Source: Aphelocoma coerulescens
Lineage: Eukaryota > Chordata > Aves > Passeriformes > Corvidae
DNA: 64,000 nt
NCBI RefSeq assembly: GCF_041296385.1
Contig: NC_091023.1
Location: 9,610,924 to 9,674,923 of the forward strand
Reading direction: 5' to 3'
Of this stretch, positions 25,101 to 36,921 are shown in pieces. Both the position numbers and the translations under genes were made by a program. Positions within the stretch are counted from its first letter, which is position 1; the number at the start of each line of letters is the position of its first letter. The notes under the pieces were generated by a model, which worked only from the letters and a program-made list of their open reading frames with translations, ran no database searches and was not told the DNA's origin.

Positions 25101-28100
25101 GTCCTGTTCTCTGGACTTCCCAGTTTACCAGTGCAGGTCCTTGAGTGTGGTATTGAAAACGGAACTGTATTTCAGAAAGGATTCTGTTAGTTAACACTGA
25201 GACAAAAGCCACACCACATTCTAACATAAGATCCATTAACAGGGTGGCACATTGGGCATAAGCATTATACCTCATAACAGTTCTGATAGTCAAATTTTGC
25301 CACGATGTAACTATGAACTCCAGAAATCAAAGCATAGCAAGCCAATGGAACTAGATAACTTGCTGCTTTTAGAAGACTTTTGCTATTCAGAATATAAGCA
25401 AGAGCTATGAAAGACCCATGCAGCTGACACCACAAAACCCAAGAGCTGTGTATAAACTTAGGTGTCCTCCTGGAACCACATAAAAACAAAAGCAGCAGCT
25501 AGAAAAGGAGTCTCTGGTATCCAACAGAAAACGCTAACTTTAAAAAGACAGCCTACCAAAAAGCCCACCAGCCTAAGTGAAAATGTAGAGCCTTTGCCAT
25601 CTGATGACATTCTGAAATCTCTTAAGCCTTCAGGATCTTGAGATAAACAATTTGCTTTCAACAAGTCCTCTAAGTCCCAGAATATGTGATCCTTTCTTCA
25701 TCTTCGAAGTTCAGACTTGCCTTATCCTCACTAATTCAGTAAAGAATAGGCATTCTGATGTGTTTTTCAGAAGCTTACACATAGGATCATTAAGAAACAA
25801 CTTCTAAGGGACCTCCTGATAGGGAGGCCAAGCACCTAGTGCAGGCTGGTTCTTCCAAACACAAGTCCAAAGGCTGATCAATTACAATGGATTTTCAAAT
25901 GTCATGTTCTTCAGTGGAAATTTATTTTTGTATTGATATAAAAGGTCATATTCTTTTCTCCATTTTAATAATAAACTGTGCCATTATTTGCAATAGCATT
26001 AGCTATAGAACCCACTAAATTCAGTGAGGCTCAGACTGTTCACCAGACTGTGCTGTGAGCTGGTCTCCAACACACACACCAGCTTTAACCTATTCTGTGC
26101 TGCACTCAGCTGAGGTGAGCTGCACATGGCATGTCTTATGGGACGCAACTCCCCTGGACTCTAAAAAAGAGCAGCAATACAAACCTGACAATTCTTCAGT
26201 CAGTAAGGCAGGGTCTGCACAGATGGGAGACCTCAGAAGGCCAGACATGCAGCTGGCAACTGAGCTTTCCTCCCAGCTTCTTACCAGGACACAGGTGTAC
26301 AGCCACTCTGGAGAGTTCTTCATGTTTTCAAGCGATGTAGTTTACTTGTTTCAGCTTTTGAATCCTGTATTTCTAAAATATCACTGCCATTAAACCTCAT
26401 ACAGCAACCAGGACCTTCAATTACTGTCCAGCCACATCTAAATTGCCACCATTAACAAGTGCTAAAAAAAAGTTTTAGAATTTCAAGTATTTAACTTGCT
26501 TTCAAAAGCTTTGATAAGTGAACTACCTTTCAAGTTACTGGCTTTGTAAGTCTTTTACATAGGGTAAAGAATGCCCTGAAGTACTTACAGCTGAACAGAC
26601 ACCCAGAGTGTCTAAGCTGAAAATGCTGCAGTTAAACGCAGCTTGCAGAAAGCAAATTGCACACAGACAAATTACTACTGGTGGTGAATAATATTTCAAA
26701 GTACCCTTGTAGCTTAAAGATAGAAAAGATTAACTTGAGCAAAAATAGAAAAATTAAAGCAGTTCAAAGGGTTTTCATGATGTTTTATGCTCTAGAAGGA
26801 CTCAAATGCACACTGACATCTGTTGAACAAAGTGACTTGCCCAAGAAGTCTACAGGCCAGGCTATAGATACAGTCACTGCCACGAGATGCTATGGGCAAA
26901 CACCTCAAAATTAGCAACTAGTACAGATTGGGATTTCTGCAGCACAAGGTCTCTTCTGCTATCTAATAACCACTAACAGAAATAAAGGTATTAAAATAAT
27001 GAGAAAAAGGGTTAGCAGACTTGCAAGAGATGTCACTCTAGTTTTTATACATGAAAAGTTGGGAACAAATTGAGGTAAAGGAACAAAGTACTCTTCCAGC
27101 TTAGGGGTAGCAATCATTTTTCAAAGGATACTGTAGACATGAAGCCCAAGAGGTGAAGTAATGTCTCCCCAGCATGCTCCCACTCCTAGTGCACATCCAG
27201 CTGATACACTTGTCATGACCTGTGCTGATAAGCCACTCTGATGCCAGGCAGAAAGTAATAGCAGACACTCGATTCTGGTGAGCTGCAATAAGAAAAAGAT
27301 TCTGGCACTTGTTCCCCAAAAATCAAAGTGCTGTGTACTTCCATTCTAATTCAGACAGACAGAGGTTGAAGATGATATCTAGGCAATGCCCCAGAGAGAT
27401 CTTTTACCATTATATTATACTTGCATCTAGGCTGAATGAAAATGTTCCCATAGCTCTGTTTAGGATTTGCCTTCTGAATAGCTCAAGTGAACCAAATCCA
27501 TCAGTCAGCTGATGTAAGCCTTTCTCCCAGAGAGAGAGAAGCTGAGTTCAGCCCAGACACCCAAGGTTAAGAAATACACAAACCCTCAAATTACTCTAGT
27601 TAGCCCAGGACTTCTGGGGAGTAATGCAACACATCTAAAAACTTGAATTGTTTTACTAAATGCATCTTTTCCTAACCCCAGAGAGCTATGCTCACATTCA
27701 TACATTCAGGTTTAAGCACCTGAAGGGATATCTAGTCCATGGCATTCAAACTGCTTCCTGTGACAGCAACCAAATCCTGCCCAGCTTTGTTGAGAATGCT
27801 GCCCCTAAGCAAGAAGTTACACGTGCTTTAGAAAGAAGCCTCCCCTGCCCCCCAAGATGCAAGTACTTCCCTTGACTGAATTGTAAAATCATCTCCCTAA
27901 GGATAAAGGGAGGTTTTGTTGCTTTAAGAACAAGGTCTTTTTCTCCCAAGCAAGAACATTGCTTCTATCGGTGTCAGGGAGTCACAAGACAAACTGTACT
28001 TTGTTTTGCTACATAATCTGCAGTCTTTAAGAGCTTCCTTCAGGCCTTTCACATTAATATTCCAATTTTAACCAACAATTGAGTTTTGTATTTCTTTAAA

Positions 28101-31100
28101 GGATGCGTAGATAAATGCTGAAATTAGCATCTCTGTAAATATTAGAATAATCCCACAATCCCTGTTTCCCACATAATGGAAAAATAAGCTCTTTTTCATC
28201 CCTGTTGCTCTCCTAAAATGACAGAGAAGGGAAGGACTCTTACCTTGAGCTAGAAGCAACCAAGTCCATTGATTACAAAAAGTAAGGACAGAAATTGTAA
28301 ATACCAAAATGCACCTTTAGAAAGCTCTTACACCAACACTCACACAGCACTACTTCAGCGGAGGAGCAAAATCTGAGCTCACTAGTTCTGGCTCATTACA
28401 CTTGCAGGCTAATGATGTAGTGAACTTAATGATAATGACTACAACTTAGACTCAGCAGTTATCCCCAACTAAGCGACAACTATAAGGTCAGTCAGAGTTA
28501 AAGCATATCTGGTCTTGATTAATCTGTGACTGTGTCCAGTTTCCCAAGCATTTTAGATGCCTTCCCTTCACACAAATGTTAGTATAGATAGTGGTTAACA
28601 GTTTACCTGGATAGGTCTTCACAAAGTTCATCTTATTAAAGTCCTCAGAAATATGAAACTCCTAAAAGCAAAGTGGAATTGTTAGAAGATACCACAGTGG
28701 CACAAGCAACATTGATACCCAAAAAAGAGCAGCAACCTCACAGACCAATATTTGCATAGCAGCAGTATATCTCACAAAAAACAAGCACCTTCTGAGGCTG
28801 GAGCAAAGCACACCGAAATATCAACTGTAAATTAAGGTTTTAAGTGACTGAAGTTTCAATAGGGAACATTCTTTCAGAATTGAGTTTGCTGAAGGGAGAT
28901 TATAGGAAGAGATAAGATCTCGTCTGTCCCCAGCAGGAGCAAACAAAACTATCTTGTAGTATTTAGGATTTGCATGTTTGCGACTTCACAATGGACAGGT
29001 CTATGTGAGAGTGTTTTCTATTTGATCCATTAGACTTAATGAAATTTTCAAAGTCTCAACTTAAAATTTCCAGTAGTTATCACTAGAATTCTATGCAGTT
29101 CTTTGTAGGCTATTCACAGCAGTTATCCATAGAACATGACTATGACACTCATGTACCCTGGCTCCTTATTATTTTGACCTTATCTTCAAAGAGAAAGGAA
29201 ACCATTAAAGCATCTGAGAGTCATAAGATTCCCCTCCTTTACCAAGGGGGGAAGAATAAAACCTAATTTCTCTTCTGCCAAGTGTATGCTCTCCAAGACA
29301 GGGACAGCAATTACAGCAAGAGTATAGAAAGAGAGAAGAAAGAATTCCCAGCAAGAAAAGAGATGAACCCAGCCTCTTATAACTTCAGAGCTAGTGTTGA
29401 AATTTCTACATCATAAGAAGATCTGCAGCAAGCAAATCCAGAGACATGTGCACAGCAGGATACAGACAGATCCATACTCCTGGCCAGGAGCAAACCAATT
29501 GCAGTTCACAACCCCTGTCAGAGCACCACCATGGCACTCTGCCTAGCTTACTGTACTCCCCTCAAAACAACTCCTTGGCAAAGCATAACTGTTTGGGCCC
29601 ACTGCTGCACTAATGGCTCAAGGGCTTCTTGAGGCTACCTGGCTCGCACTCGCATCTCGTCAGAAGAACCTTTGCTTTGCAGTCCTCTCATGTACATCTC
29701 AGCTGAACTGCCAAGAAGCTCAGCCATTTAGCAGTAGCTGCAGACTATCAGCTGCCAGCAACACACGAACAATCAGAGCAATTCTAACCTACATTCAGAA
29801 GAAAAGTCACAACAACTTACCATGACAGCTCCATTATCCTGGCCAACAAATATCCGTCTGCTGTCATGATGATAAGCCATGGCAGAACATGGGGCTGTCA
29901 AAAAAAAAGCAAGTACATTACAGTTACTTAAATGGAGGTATTAGGATACACATGACTTTAATAAAAGTAAATTCTTTCACTCAGGACAAAAGCTGTTCAA
30001 GTAACATGATAGAAACTAGTCTGCATAGCTAACATCCCTTGGAAAGACAGTTCAAGTCCCACATATGAAGCTGAGGACAGGAACATGACTACTGTAACTC
30101 AGATATACCAACAGGAACCATATGCAAACACGATTTCCTGCCACAAGGCACAGCTCAGCAAGAGGAATTTTACACAGGCTGAAAGCTGAGCTAACAGTAA
30201 CAGCTGGTTACACTTAAGAACTTGAGCTCATTACAATTATCTCAAAGGGAGCCCTGAAAGATAAAAATGCACACCTTGGAAAGCAGAGAGTATTCTTATG
30301 TCTGAACTTTCACTTAGTGATTAGAAAAGCTCACTTAATTGGCAGACAAATTATTTGCCATCATTTGAAGCACCTCCTGCTGCAGATCCACAATGATTTA
30401 CCTGGTAAAGGATGTGGTTCTGACAGAACACTGCCACAGATCTCACCCACTATGCAGCTAGTTTCAAATCAAAGTCTGAGCTAGATGCTGCAAAGCTCCC
30501 AAAATCAAGATCATTGAGGGAATCCAGCCCTTGAGGAAATGTGAAGGAGGTATTCCCACACACAGCACAGGTACAAAACCCACACTATGCCTGGCCACCA
30601 CTTACCATCTCTATATTGTACTTACATGCCATAGTGTGATAGATGCTGGGCCAGTATTGCCCACTGTCTCTCTTCAGCCATACTCGGATTGTTCTGTGTC
30701 ATGGGAAGAGCAGGGAGAAGCCAGCTGTAAGTGCACCAGCCCTTGCATCTGAACCACTTCATTACTTATGTATCAGCTCCATTCCCCTAAGTTTTTGTGC
30801 TACTCAAATATAATAGTGGAATGCCATACCAGAAATAACAGTATTCAAATACTACTCTAACATAACAAGAATATTAGCACTAAGAATAGGCACCTTGGAT
30901 TTGGAGAAGTTTTCTTCAAAACTATTTATACAATGAGTTTCAGTAAGTATGAAATAGAAATACTATTTCAGCTAACTTCAGAAACTGCTACAAATTGCAT
31001 CCCTTTACTTCCTTCTTGGCTCTGACTGATATAAGTCAAATTCAAATTGCAGAAATGTTCTGTCTTTGGAAGAGCAAACCACAGTTTGTTTATAGCTTGC

Positions 31101-34100
31101 TTGTTTATAGCAGATTATGTGTCTGATACATTTTAAAAAAAAAAGAATTGCAAATAATTTCATTATGGAAGTCCAAACTTTTTAATTTTAACAACATCTC
31201 TGTGTAACTCACCCTTCAGCAAGCCAGATACTGAATATTAATAACAGCAGCACCTCATCCTCTAGACCAGCACATTACTGACATCTCCATCCCCATATAT
31301 TAAGAATCCATAGAGGACAACATATCTAACTCAGTATTATTTCCTCTAAGCCATGCCTCTAATCCCTCATGCAGGAATGCAAAGGGCAAGCAACATTAAT
31401 TGCTGTTAGTTTCCACTGCTTCTCTGCCCTAAAAATGATTAGGATTGATGAGCCAGTCAAATGGAAACTGAAAAGCTGACAAGATAAGTTGGACAGCATG
31501 TTAAGATTCTTTATAAGAATGGCTTTAGTTTGCGACCTTCCAGAATAATCTCTTGGAAGGAAGAGATAAATGGTCTTGAGAACATTTAGCATTATACTAC
31601 TCTGATGACTGTCAAATCCTGGGAGGAGGGATATAAGAGTATCAGTAAGGAAGTGGAAAACTATTGTCAATTAAAAACATTGCTACAACAGACACATTGA
31701 AGGGATTCTACATCAAGAAATTAAGAGCACACATGTAGACAGTATTAAGGTTTATTTAAGCCCTCTTGAAATTTCCTCTACAAACAATTGTTTGCCTTTT
31801 TGTTACTGTTTAAATCCAACTTCCTCATTCCTAAATGATCTGTAAATATACGTACCTGGAAACACTGTCAAGAGGCTTCATTGAGATGTGCTGTTCTATT
31901 TACTGTTAGCTAATAGAAGTTCTGGTGTTCAGAATTTTCTAGAAAAATACTAGGGGACTGATTTGCTAATCGTGTAAGATCAACAGTAAGGAGTTTAACT
32001 AAAAGAGTGCAGGAGGGGACTGGTGTCTTGCACCAGAACTAGAACTTTTCAGAACTTTTACTTTTGAAGATACAACAGTAGCATTCTAATTTTGCAATCC
32101 ATTTAAGGGCTTTTCTTTAACAGACCATCCAAAATAAAGCAGACAATGCCCACCCTTAATGTACTACTTTTAGAAAACTTGAAATCACTACAGCTGAGCA
32201 TACACTGCCCCAAAACAATGATTTTCAGCTTTTAAATCAAGTTACTTTTTCACCAGTTCAGGGGCATGTGTACATTAGTGTAGTCCACTAAATATTTTAC
32301 ATTAAGCCTGTCTCTTAAAAGCTATCACTTCCCCTTTACAATAATCAACAGCCTGCCTTATGCCCATAAGTCAACACTTCAGAAGAGCAGTTGCTATTTA
32401 TATATATATATATATATATATAACACGGAATATGGGGAAAACAATGTTTCTAAGTCATTCTGACGATGCCAATGCCACTAATAGCACAGGTTAGCACCTA
32501 TGGACTTCTATCAGCTTTTTAACTTGCTTTTTAAAGCAGATCCATCATATTCAAACTGTTCTGAACATCTCAGATGGTACCTTCCACCCTCACTTATTTG
32601 ACTCTTTCACTTCAAGCCAAAGTCATGTAATTATTTTTTATTTTAAAAAATTACATGATAACAAGTTATCATGATGATCAAGACCATGCATTGCTGATTT
32701 TTCAAAAGCAGACTTTGCTTCCTCTCAGTATTGTGGTTAATTATACTAAACTAAAGGAAGCAAAGATTTGGTTTTTTTAAGAAATTATTTAATGGGAGTA
32801 TAATTTCTGCATTAGTTATCAACAATACAGTTCCTCAGTGAAGTCAAGAGCCTAAGCAAATAGCTGGAAGAGTTAGCAAAATTAACTTCTGAAAGCTTCT
32901 TATTTTGGTTTAAGTAAGATTTAGACTCCGCTCACCTCATGTTTGCAAAGATAAGCTGTCAGACAGCTTTATATCTAATTATATAAAGCTCTGACTGAGC
33001 AAAATTTGAAGAGATTGTTTCACAGTAGTCAGCAAGTGATCTGTGCCAAAGTGCCACTTCTCCTTGATTCTCTCTCCTACAGACCTGTTTTTGTGATGCA
33101 TCTCCTTATGTTAGGACAAACTAATTCGTGAAATACTAGTTCCTAAAGAACTAGAGAAGTCCTCCAGTAATGCTGCTCCCACAATCTCCTTCTACCACTC
33201 AACTGTCCTAGAGTCTTTAGCACTTTCCTCAAAACTTGGTGCTTATTTAATGGAGAATCCTGTGCTCAGTACCTGAGAAGAGCTGGCTACTGCTCACTTC
33301 TCCTTAAGCATTCCCTTCTAAGGGTCTAGAAAGACACAGGGCTGTTTGACAGCAGTCTCAGTAAGAATATAAAAATGCTGAAACTCATTAGGGAGCACCC
33401 AGAGATAGATACAGACTTTTAAAATTTTAGACTCAGGTCTCTGAGAGTGATAGGAGGAAGCAAAACTTTTTAAAAAAAGATTAAAAATTACCTCCAAACT
33501 TCCCTAACATTCAGTATTGAGCCAGAAGCTGCTTTCAGCTGGGCAGCACGCACATTTATAGAAGAGCAATTCAAAGGGGTTTTTGCATAAAGAAAGACAG
33601 TCAAAAGCCATCTTCAAGCAACACTGACCGTGGCCTTACCAATTTCTAAGAGTTTTTATTGTTCTCAATCACTGTTTCATTTACATAGTGAGTAAGCACC
33701 AAACAGAGCTGGAGAAAAAAACTGGGGTTTGAGAGCAGAGACAATGCTGTGTTCCAACAGTGTTTGTGCTCCTGCTACAAAGCTGCCCTCTGAAATCCAA
33801 CAACACAGGTTTCAGGGACGGAGAAGTGATGAAAGACCAGCAGGCAAATCCCAATCTGTTACAATACCAGCACTGCTGCAGGTTATGACACAGCTACACC
33901 AGCCCTGTTCCCAGCAGTGCATCTTCCAACTCCTTCAAACCACCACCAGCTGCTTTCCTACCCAAAATCAATCACCGACAGTTGTTTTCCTAGCAAGAAC
34001 AGAACACTGTCTCTTTCTGGTAGTTAAACTAAATAAAAAATATTTATACTGTTAATGACCTTGTTCCCAAAACAGCATTAGGAATCTGGTTTAATCACAG

Positions 34101-36921
34101 TGCAATGGAAGCTCAAGGACACAGCTGATAGTTTTTATCAAATTTCTGCTAAAACACGTTTTGACCAATATTAAAGTTTCATAAGCAAAAACCAACAAAA
34201 GCTAATACTGTACTTTAAGCAGCTACTGATGGTCACCAAACACCAGCACTGAAATGTGCCAGTGATTCCAGAGCTCCTGTTAGCCTGTAGTAAATACATT
34301 ACTTTCATCTTGCATTTAGGCTCTTGTATACAGCTTATCATCCCTCAGCACTCCCAACTGCAGCTGGGAAACACTCATCTTGGCTTAGCTATTTGTCTCC
34401 TGAGGGACACACTGCAACAATTCCCAACCTTGTCCTCGAGCCAGGGTCAGACAAGATGCCAACAGGAACACAGAGTTAATCATCCTTTCTAGGTAAGTTC
34501 TGAGAAAGCTTCACAGATGGCAAGTGTCCTGCTGAAAAATCCAATTGGGAAAATTAACTCTTTGTCTCCTGCAGGTACTCTTGCTTCCTTCTTCATCTTG
34601 AAAACTCTAAAAGAAAATCCTAGAATTTTTTTGGCATTCACATTTCACAAATTTCACACAAATTTCATCTACGATGAAATTTTTGGTATCCTCTGAAAAA
34701 ATAAAACCGTTACTTTTCATTCTAGGAAATATAATTTAAAATAGAACTACAACAAGTAGTTCTAACAAGAGAATAATCTACAACATTCTCAAAGAATGTT
34801 TTTGCACCAATGTTTTCCTCACTACCCAACTTGTAAACACATTCCTTTGACTGGTTATTATGAAATACTTGACAGCCTTAGCTGCATTAAGATGTAATAA
34901 AAATACTGTAGCCCTGCTCTTAGTGCACACAGCAGCTCTTTTGCTCCTTGTACTCTACTCTGTACTTAGCTGCCAGTAGCATAATCAGCTACACAGTATT
35001 AACACCTACACCCCACTTGTAGTGAACAAACAGGGGAGCACTGTTTGACAACATGTTAAACTGCAGGTGAAAGCTTTGATGTACTGTAGGAGGCATCCCA
35101 GATTAGAGGTAATACAGTGCAACGGTTTCTGAAAGTTTAAAGTAATTTCTCACAGTAAGGCAGGTGACACAAATTCAGCCACGAGTCCACAGACTCACTT
35201 GGAAATTACACACACCAAAGGTGGGCAGTGGCCTCTGTACTCCTTGCACAGGTCTGTATCTGACATCGAAACTTGCCCAGATAAAGATGCAGCTCCATTC
35301 TTGGCTCTTATCAGCAACCTAAGCATGCAGACTGTTTAACCTTTGGCATTAGACCTTGAGTTTAAAAGCTGGCACTGTCTGCCACAGGCAAGCCTCTGCA
35401 AGCCTGTACCATGAAACTCTGTGCAGGGTAAGCTCTGATATGGACTCTTAAAATTTACTATTTCCTCTTCTCTCCTTCAGGAAGCCCACCAAAGCAAACT
35501 GAACACAAGCACAAACAATCACACCTAAGTGTGGAATAAAAAGGAACCTGCCCAATCCCATCCAAAAGCTGTTGTCCAACATGTACTGCACAAAGCCATC
35601 TCTATGGGAAGGGATGATACGAACCAACTAGACAGCTGATCTGTTTGCGCTTTTTGACCTAAAAATAAATGCCAGAAAACCCAGTTCAGATAACACCCAG
35701 TTCAGCACTCATACCCTCCTGTTTCTCACAAGGTCAAGCTTTTCAAACAAAAATTCATGCAAATTCAATGTTAAAAGTTCTTTAGTATAATAGTAAAATT
35801 ATCCCTGCACCAAGCTACACCTCAAAGAATGCACTTTCATACTTTTACCATCCTCCTTCCAAACGATGTCCCAGTTTCTTAAGAAGCATCTCCTACCCCT
35901 CTTCACATTTAAGAGTCGCTTTCCACATAGCATGGGTGAAACTCCATCTCTCGCTATACACTGCACACCCCTCACCACTCTCCTGGCCACAACCCTCTGT
36001 GCTACCTGCTTCCTCATTTCCACTTTCCTTTCATCTAAGTAACTGCTTAATGACATTACCAGCTCTTGTGGCAGACGTTTCACATGCTATGCGAGCCAGT
36101 GCCGAGGATCAGGATCAGACTCTGAAGGCACGTTCCTTTCGAAGCAGAAAGCACCGTGCTCACCAGCTCATCACCCGCTCTCCCCTCATGTCTGCCAACT
36201 CACTCCCTGAGCGGCTTCAGCCAGAGGGAAGCAGGTTTGAGACCTGCACACCGAGCCATCAGAATGGACTCGTTCCGACTGGAGCAGTTCGGAAAGCTCC
36301 AGCTCTCCTGACGGGCAGGGGAAGCAGTAACACACTGCAAATGTTTCAGCCAGCAGAGCGGAAGGCCGAGGGAAACATATTCCCTCACTCCTGGTTCTGC
36401 TCACAACCTCTGCAAAACACATTTACACATAATACAAGCTGTGCTTTCCCAGCTGCTCCGCAGGACAGCGCCCATGGAGCACAGAAGCTTCTCCCCGCTG
36501 GTGGGAAAGTGTCAGCCCCGCATCCCGCACGGGCGGGCCGAGCCAGTCCTCCCTCACAGCTGATGGCATCTTCCTCCCCGGAACCGCGGCTCCGCGGATT
36601 TCCTTACGGCTGCAGGCACGGAGTCCCTGGCGCCTCCCGGCAAAGGGACAAGGCACACAAGGATTTCCCTCAACAGCCCCCGCTGCCCCTGCTTCGACTC
36701 CGGCTCCTGCCCCGGCTCCGGCTCCCGCCCCAGCCCCAGCCCCGCGGCCCGGCCCTGCCCAGCGGGGAACGGGCGCTGGGTCACCTGTCCTCGCCGGCCG
36801 TGATGACGCCGTCCTCTTTGGGGATGAGGAGCGCAGCACTCACGGCGTCCTGGTGGCCCTCGACCTTGCTGAGCAGGACGGGCCGGCGGCTCTGCGGCCG
36901 CGAGTGAATCTCGGCAGCCAT
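16079..36921 (-). CDS. WDFY1: WDFY1, WD repeat and FYVE domain-containing protein 1 (12 coding exons, complete)
   Basis: The spliced minus-strand CDS is join(16079-16138, 16856-16964, 17950-18080, 18844-18945, 20247-20352, 21908-22034, 24372-24484, 27132-27282, 28607-28661, 29821-29894, 30626-30693, 36785-36921), 1233 nt or 410 codons plus stop, the same length as human WDFY1. All junctions are GT-AG and in phase. Residues about 20-277 form WD40 blades ([35 protein letters not shown] and [10 protein letters not shown] motifs). A FYVE zinc finger at about 281-352 has eight Cys ligands (287, 290, 314, 317, 322, 325, 344, 347), the basic RQHHCRKC motif and RVC. A last blade follows at about 360-400. 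The family binds PI3P on early endosomes and in mammals helps bring TRIF to TLR3/TLR4. The C-terminus ends FSSR where human has FSPH. Identification is very secure; the function is carried over from mammals. Confidence 0.97.
16139..16855 (-). other. WDFY1: WDFY1 intron 11
   Basis: Intron of about 0.7 kb with GT-AG ends. I see nothing else in it; open frames on the plus strand here are chance. Confidence 0.9.
16856..16964 (-). CDS. WDFY1: WDFY1 coding exon 11 (residues 355-391)
   Basis: The acceptor is TTGTGCAG and the donor GTATTC. The exon encodes [20 protein letters not shown] then [16 protein letters not shown], a WD blade after the FYVE finger. It ends in phase 0. Confidence 0.95.
16965..17949 (-). 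other. WDFY1: WDFY1 intron 10
   Basis: Intron of about 1 kb. The only structure is a low-complexity A/C-rich tract at about 17337-17420. Confidence 0.9.
17337..17420. repeat. A/C-rich low-complexity tract
   Basis: A-runs mixed with CCC blocks inside WDFY1 intron 10, similar in style to the tract at 43.8 kb. Confidence 0.8.
17950..18080 (-). CDS. WDFY1: WDFY1 coding exon 10 (FYVE domain, second half; residues 312-355)
   Basis: The acceptor is CCATGAAG and the donor GTGAGT. The exon begins [15 protein letters not shown] and ends [16 protein letters not shown]. It supplies six of the eight zinc-binding cysteines and the RVC motif, all intact. Confidence 0.96.
18081..18843 (-). other. WDFY1: WDFY1 intron 9
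   Basis: This intron splits the FYVE domain between Gln311 and His312. Nothing else is seen in it. Confidence 0.9.
18844..18945 (-). CDS. WDFY1: WDFY1 coding exon 9 (FYVE domain, first half; residues 278-311)
   Basis: The acceptor is TTTTGTAG and the donor GTGAGA. The exon encodes [20 protein letters not shown] then [14 protein letters not shown]. It contributes zinc ligands Cys287 and Cys290 and the start of the basic PI3P-binding motif. Confidence 0.96.
18946..20246 (-). other. WDFY1: WDFY1 intron 8
   Basis: Intron of about 1.3 kb. I see no repeat, RNA gene or extra exon in it. Confidence 0.9.
20247..20352 (-). CDS. WDFY1: WDFY1 coding exon 8 (residues 242-277)
   Basis: The acceptor is TTGTTCACAG and the donor GTAAGT. 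The exon encodes [20 protein letters not shown] then [16 protein letters not shown], the blade just before the FYVE finger. It ends in phase 0. Confidence 0.96.
20353..21907 (-). other. WDFY1: WDFY1 intron 7
   Basis: AT-rich intron of about 1.6 kb. I see nothing that can be supported. Confidence 0.9.
21908..22034 (-). CDS. WDFY1: WDFY1 coding exon 7 (residues 200-242)
   Basis: The acceptor is TTTCCTAG and the donor GTATGT. The exon encodes [20 protein letters not shown], then [20 protein letters not shown] and GH. It holds the clearest WD signature of the protein (HSIIMWD). Confidence 0.96.
22035..24371 (-). other. WDFY1: WDFY1 intron 6
   Basis: Intron of about 2.3 kb. It has only short A-runs near 23224 and a short near-palindrome around 24141-24160. 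Confidence 0.9.
24372..24484 (-). CDS. WDFY1: WDFY1 coding exon 6 (residues 162-200)
   Basis: The acceptor is GTGTTCAG, preceded by a U12-like branch motif in place of a long pyrimidine tract. The donor is GTAAAG. The exon encodes [16 protein letters not shown], then ITLLKLEQ... TTLKGHE, spanning the fourth WD blade. Confidence 0.95.
24485..27131 (-). other. WDFY1: WDFY1 intron 5, U12-type (minor spliceosome) GT-AG intron
   Basis: Read on the minus strand, the intron opens GTATCCTTT (27131 down to 27123), a perfect match to the U12 5' splice-site consensus RTATCCTTT. Near the 3' end TCCTTTAC (24502-24495) resembles the U12 branch motif TCCTTAAC. Its candidate branch A at 24496 lies 11 nt before the last intron base, and no long pyrimidine tract intervenes. 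These are the three hallmarks of a minor-class intron. The +4 to +6 bases (TCC) would be very poor for a U2 donor. Confidence 0.9.
27132..27282 (-). CDS. WDFY1: WDFY1 coding exon 5 (residues 112-162), ends at a U12-type donor
   Basis: The acceptor is TTATTGCAG. The exon encodes [17 protein letters not shown]... [10 protein letters not shown]... SWASCL, the third WD blade. It ends CTACA before GTATCCTTT, which is the minor-spliceosome 5' splice-site consensus and not a U2 donor. The CA joins the first A of the next exon to give Gln162. Confidence 0.95.
27283..28606 (-). other. WDFY1: WDFY1 intron 4
   Basis: Intron of about 1.3 kb with GT-AG ends. I see nothing else in it. Confidence 0.9.
28607..28661 (-). 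CDS. WDFY1: WDFY1 coding exon 4 (residues 94-112)
   Basis: The 55-bp exon lies between a CTTTTAG acceptor and a GTAAAC donor. It encodes [18 protein letters not shown]. The human paralogous residues differ conservatively (V/I). It ends one base into Ala112. Confidence 0.95.
28662..29820 (-). other. WDFY1: WDFY1 intron 3
   Basis: Intron of about 1.2 kb with GT-AG ends. Nothing recognisable lies inside. Confidence 0.9.
29821..29894 (-). CDS. WDFY1: WDFY1 coding exon 3 (residues 69-93)
   Basis: The acceptor follows a run of T (TTTTGACAG) and the donor is GTAAGT. The exon encodes [18 protein letters not shown] followed by DNGAVM, the second WD blade, and ends in phase 0. Confidence 0.96.
29895..30625 (-). 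other. WDFY1: WDFY1 intron 2
   Basis: Intron of about 0.7 kb. Nothing recognisable is seen beyond its T-rich acceptor. Confidence 0.9.
30626..30693 (-). CDS. WDFY1: WDFY1 coding exon 2 (residues 46-69)
   Basis: The acceptor is GACACAG and the donor GTAAGT. The exon completes Arg46 and encodes [22 protein letters not shown], which finishes WD blade 1. It ends one base into Ser69. It is too short to show as a large open frame, and was placed by homology and phase. Confidence 0.95.
32399..32422. repeat. (TA)12 microsatellite
   Basis: Uninterrupted TA dinucleotide run of 24 bases in WDFY1 intron 1, likely polymorphic. Confidence 0.95.
32623..32672. repeat. Two adjacent inverted repeats
   Basis: TCATGTAATT (32623-32632) pairs with AATTACATGA (32649-32658) across a T/A-rich loop. 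The overlapping ATGATAAC (32655-32662) pairs with GTTATCAT (32665-32672) around an AA loop. Could be a decayed MITE end or chance in AT-rich DNA. Confidence 0.6.

Larger units (their letters stand above)
30694..36784 (-). other. WDFY1: WDFY1 intron 1 (largest, about 6.1 kb)
   Basis: Holds a (TA)12 microsatellite (32399-32422), two adjacent inverted repeats (32623-32672) and, at its 5' end, part of the CpG island. Otherwise I see no exon or RNA gene. The long plus-strand open frame across 35936-36907 is antisense to the CpG island and not a gene. Confidence 0.88.

Noticed and set aside
35936..36907. 323-codon open frame on the plus strand
   Set aside because: It runs antisense across WDFY1 exon 1 and the CpG island. 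Its low-complexity P/R/S-rich translation results from GC-rich DNA with few stops.
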